A stretch of 15,463 nt of DNA from Chloroflexota bacterium (GTDB taxonomy: Bacteria; Chloroflexota; Limnocylindria; Limnocylindrales; Limnocylindraceae). The notes below the pieces were generated by a model. It was not told the origin of the DNA. It was given only the letters and a program-made list of their open reading frames with translations, and made no database searches. The stretch covers positions 1 to 15,463 of the forward strand of contig SHYI01000013.1 in the NCBI GenBank assembly GCA_009692905.1, read 5' to 3'. This document shows positions 13,586 through 15,463 of this stretch, piece by piece. Position numbers and translations under genes: made by a program. How positions within the stretch are numbered: position 1 is the first letter of the stretch; every line of letters begins with the position of its first letter.

Positions 13586-14878
13586 GTGCCCACAGCCGCA
13601 CCTCGTCGCCGCTTGATCAACGACCCGGGGTTCGTCCGCCTCTGGACCGCCGAGACGATCAGCCACTTCGGTTCCAGCTTTAGCCACCTGGCGATGCCGA
13701 TCGTCGCCATCCAACTCCTGAACGCAGGCCCAATGGAGATCGCGTTGATCAACCTCGCCGATTTCCTTCCCTTCCTGGTCTTTGGGCTACTCATCGGTGC
13801 ACTCGTTGATCGCCTGCCGCGACGTGGCGTGCTGATCGTTTCCGACATTGGGCGAGCCTTGCTGCTGCTCACCCTGCCAATCTCGTACGCGCTCGGCGTT
13901 CTCTCCATTCCGCAGTTGGTCATCGTTGGCATCTTGCTCGGCACCCTCACTGTCTTCTTCGATGTCGCCTATCAGGCCTACCTCCCATCACTGATTCCGA
14001 AGGAGGATCTTGTTGAGGGGAACTCCAAGCTCGAGATCAGCCGTTCTGCCGCGGGGCTCCTTGGACCAAGCCTTGCTGGCGCACTGATCGCCGCTGTTAA
14101 AGCGCCTGCGGCGGTGGTGATTGACGCCATCTCGTACCTCTTCTCTGCGCTCTTCATCTTCTCTATCAAGCCGCATCACGAATCCGTTGCCGAACAGAAC
14201 GACGCAGCGGCCCCAGCGGCAAGCAAGCCGCGCGCCTCGTTGCGAGCTGACATCACCGCCGGACTTCGCTACGTCTTTGGCCACTCTGCGCTGCGCACGA
14301 TTGGCGGAGCCACCGCAACGTCCAACCTGTTTGGCAGCATTGCCGGAACCGTCGAACTGCTCTTCGCCTACAACGTGCTCGGCCTCTCCGTGGCGCTCAT
14401 CGGCTTCGCATCAACGCTCGGATCGGCTGGTGGGCTTCTCAGCGCTGTGTTCGCCGACAGAATCTCCAAGAAGTTCGGCGTCGGCCGAACCATCGTCCTC
14501 ACCATCCCGCTGGGCGGGCCGATGTTGGTGGTGCTCGCCTTCTGCCAGCCTGGGAACGATCTACTGAATGCGCTTGTGATTGGCGGCGGCTTCTTCGCCG
14601 CGGCTGCATCGGGCACCCTGTACAACATCAACCAGGTCAGCTTGCGCCAGGCGCTCACCCCGCCAGAGATGTCTGGGCGCATGAATGCCACGATGCGCTG
14701 GTTCGTGTGGGGGACGATTCCAATCGGCGCCTTGCTCGGCGGAATCATCGGCACCAACCTCGGCCTGCGCGAGGCGCTCATCATCGGCGGGATCGGTGGG
14801 AGCTTCGCCTTCGTCCCCCTCCTCTTTGGGCCGGTCTGGGGGATCAAGGAGATGCCGACGGGGGTCGCCGAGAAGTAG
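13586..14878 (+). CDS. MFS permease, MFS_3 / EntS-like group
   Basis: A 430-residue transporter with about twelve membrane helices. The N-terminal NDPGFVRLWTAETISHFGSSFS and the motif A loop GALVDRLPRR at residues 71-80 are typical of the MFS_3 group, which includes enterobactin exporters and macrolide efflux pumps. YQAYLPSLIPKEDLVEGNSKLE and the central soluble linker (about 205-230) also fit. The GTG start at 13586 follows GAGGAG (13574-13579). The frame runs open upstream into the tRNA, but that part cannot be coding. The product is probably an exporter; its substrate is unknown. With 20 bases between them and no terminator, it is likely co-transcribed with tRNA-His. Confidence 0.88.
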   Translation: MPTAAPRRRLINDPGFVRLWTAETISHFGSSFSHLAMPIVAIQLLNAGPMEIALINLADFLPFLVFGLLIGALVDRLPRRGVLIVSDIGRALLLLTLPISYALGVLSIPQLVIVGILLGTLTVFFDVAYQAYLPSLIPKEDLVEGNSKLEISRSAAGLLGPSLAGALIAAVKAPAAVVIDAISYLFSALFIFSIKPHHESVAEQNDAAAPAASKPRASLRADITAGLRYVFGHSALRTIGGATATSNLFGSIAGTVELLFAYNVLGLSVALIGFASTLGSAGGLLSAVFADRISKKFGVGRTIVLTIPLGGPMLVVLAFCQPGNDLLNALVIGGGFFAAAASGTLYNINQVSLRQALTPPEMSGRMNATMRWFVWGTIPIGALLGGIIGTNLGLREALIIGGIGGSFAFVPLLFGPVWGIKEMPTGVAEK

Positions 14879-14910
14879 CGCCACCGACCGCCCTGGCCCC
14901 TGCGCGCTGA

Positions 14911-14916
14911 TAGACT
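14911..14916 (+). promoter_or_regulatory. Candidate -10 box of the sugar ABC ATPase gene
   Basis: TAGACT 53 bases upstream of the ATG at 14970 and 32 bases after the MFS stop. It is identical to the bioY candidate box. No -35 is evident. Confidence 0.4.
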
Positions 14917-14932
14917 CGCGGCGCGGCGGGAT

Positions 14933-14948
14933 GCCCCCATAGAGGGGC
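14933..14948 (+). other. Leader hairpin before the sugar ABC ATPase gene
   Basis: GCCCC, loop CATAGA, GGGGC, a five-pair stem ending eight bases before the GAGGAGGG ribosome binding site. Confidence 0.4.
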
Positions 14949-14969
14949 CAGCCAGCGAGGAGGGTGCGC

Positions 14970-15463
14970 ATGTCTACAGTGACGTTCCAGGGTGTCTCCA
15001 AGAAGTACGGCGAGGTCCTCGCCGTCGACAACCTCTCCCTTGAGATCAACGATGGCGAGTTCATGGTGCTCGTGGGCCCCTCGGGCTGCGGCAAGACCAC
15101 CTCGCTCCGCATGATCGCCGGGCTCGAGGAGATCACCGACGGCACCCTGCTGATCGGCAACAAGGTCGTCAACGACATCGCGCCGAAAGACCGAGACATC
15201 GCCATGGTCTTCCAGAGCTACGCCCTCTACCCACATATGACCGTGCGCGAGAACCTCGCCTTTGGCCTCAAGCTACGCAAGATTGAGAAGGGCGAGATCG
15301 AGCGCCGCGTCAACGAGGCGGCGGCGATCCTTGACCTCACCAAGCTCCTCTCCCGCAAGCCGAAGGAGCTCTCCGGCGGCCAACGCCAGCGCGTTGCCCT
15401 TGGGCGCGCGATCGTGCGCGAGCCAGCCGTCTTCCTGATGGACGAGCCGCTCTCCAACCTTGA
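14970..15463 (+). CDS. Sugar ABC transporter ATPase, MalK/UgpC/MsmX type (cut by right edge)
   Basis: The first 164 codons of a cytoplasmic ATPase. GAGGAGGG at 14957-14964 fixes the ATG at 14970. Walker [10 protein letters not shown] is at 36-44, followed by [13 protein letters not shown], the Q-loop [17 protein letters not shown], signature LSGGQRQR and Walker [12 protein letters not shown] at the very end of the window. This arrangement is that of ATPases energising carbohydrate importers with CUT1-type permeases. They usually have about 360-380 residues with a C-terminal regulatory domain, which is missing here because of the window edge. One such ATPase can serve several importers, so lack of adjacent permeases in the window says little. 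Confidence 0.93.
   Translation, partial: MSTVTFQGVSKKYGEVLAVDNLSLEINDGEFMVLVGPSGCGKTTSLRMIAGLEEITDGTLLIGNKVVNDIAPKDRDIAMVFQSYALYPHMTVRENLAFGLKLRKIEKGEIERRVNEAAAILDLTKLLSRKPKELSGGQRQRVALGRAIVREPAVFLMDEPLSNL

Noticed and set aside
1..15463. CRISPR array, insertion sequence, phage or integrase remnants
   Set aside because: No spaced direct repeats, transposase motifs or terminal repeats were seen; the tRNA-His 3' end is not repeated elsewhere in the window that I can find.

Overview
The window is high-GC, densely packed bacterial DNA. Genes overlap by 1-4 bases or sit a few bases apart, GTG starts are frequent, and no gap between genes exceeds about 145 bases. A lipoprotein-type solute-binding protein, recurrent -10 boxes of the form TAnnnT with no clear -35, and two apparently leaderless genes suggest a Gram-positive-like high-GC lineage, with Chloroflexota or Actinomycetota as the best guesses. 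This placement is inference only. No phage, insertion sequence, CRISPR array or other mobile element was seen.

Left part (1-4852). An MFS permease running off the left edge on the minus strand is divergent, across only 48 bases, from a three-gene plus-strand run. That run is a 91-residue four-cysteine (zinc-ribbon-like) protein, a 430-residue coiled-coil protein with a PD-(D/E)XK-like core, and a second MFS permease; stops and starts abut or overlap. A new promoter then precedes a free-standing lipoyl domain, a free-standing 2-oxoacid dehydrogenase acyltransferase catalytic domain (together a split E2 lacking an E3/E1-binding domain) and pdxH (pyridoxal phosphate synthesis).

Centre (4853-11152). 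This is a complete peptide/nickel-family (Dpp/Opp type) ABC importer in canonical order: lipoprotein binding protein, two permeases and two ATPases. The last four genes are joined by 4-base overlaps. A strong tandem hairpin with GNRA-type tetraloops lies between the binding protein gene and the first permease gene, and probably sets their relative expression. The binding protein has EF-hand-like acidic loops, eight cysteines besides the lipidated one, and unusual proline codon use.

Right part (11149-15463). On the minus strand, bioY (biotin uptake S component) is followed by an FGGY-family sugar kinase whose stop codon overlaps that of the last ABC ATPase gene tail to tail. bioY is divergent from a tRNA-His gene, and a perfect 9-base inverted repeat joins their two -10 boxes. 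The tRNA is followed 20 bases later by a third MFS permease (MFS_3/EntS-like), and then by the start of a MalK/UgpC-type sugar ABC ATPase cut by the right edge.

Overall this looks like a nutrient-uptake and cofactor-handling stretch of chromosome (peptides, biotin, sugars, lipoate, PLP). The least understood part is the zinc-ribbon/coiled-coil nuclease-fold/MFS operon at 276-3154.
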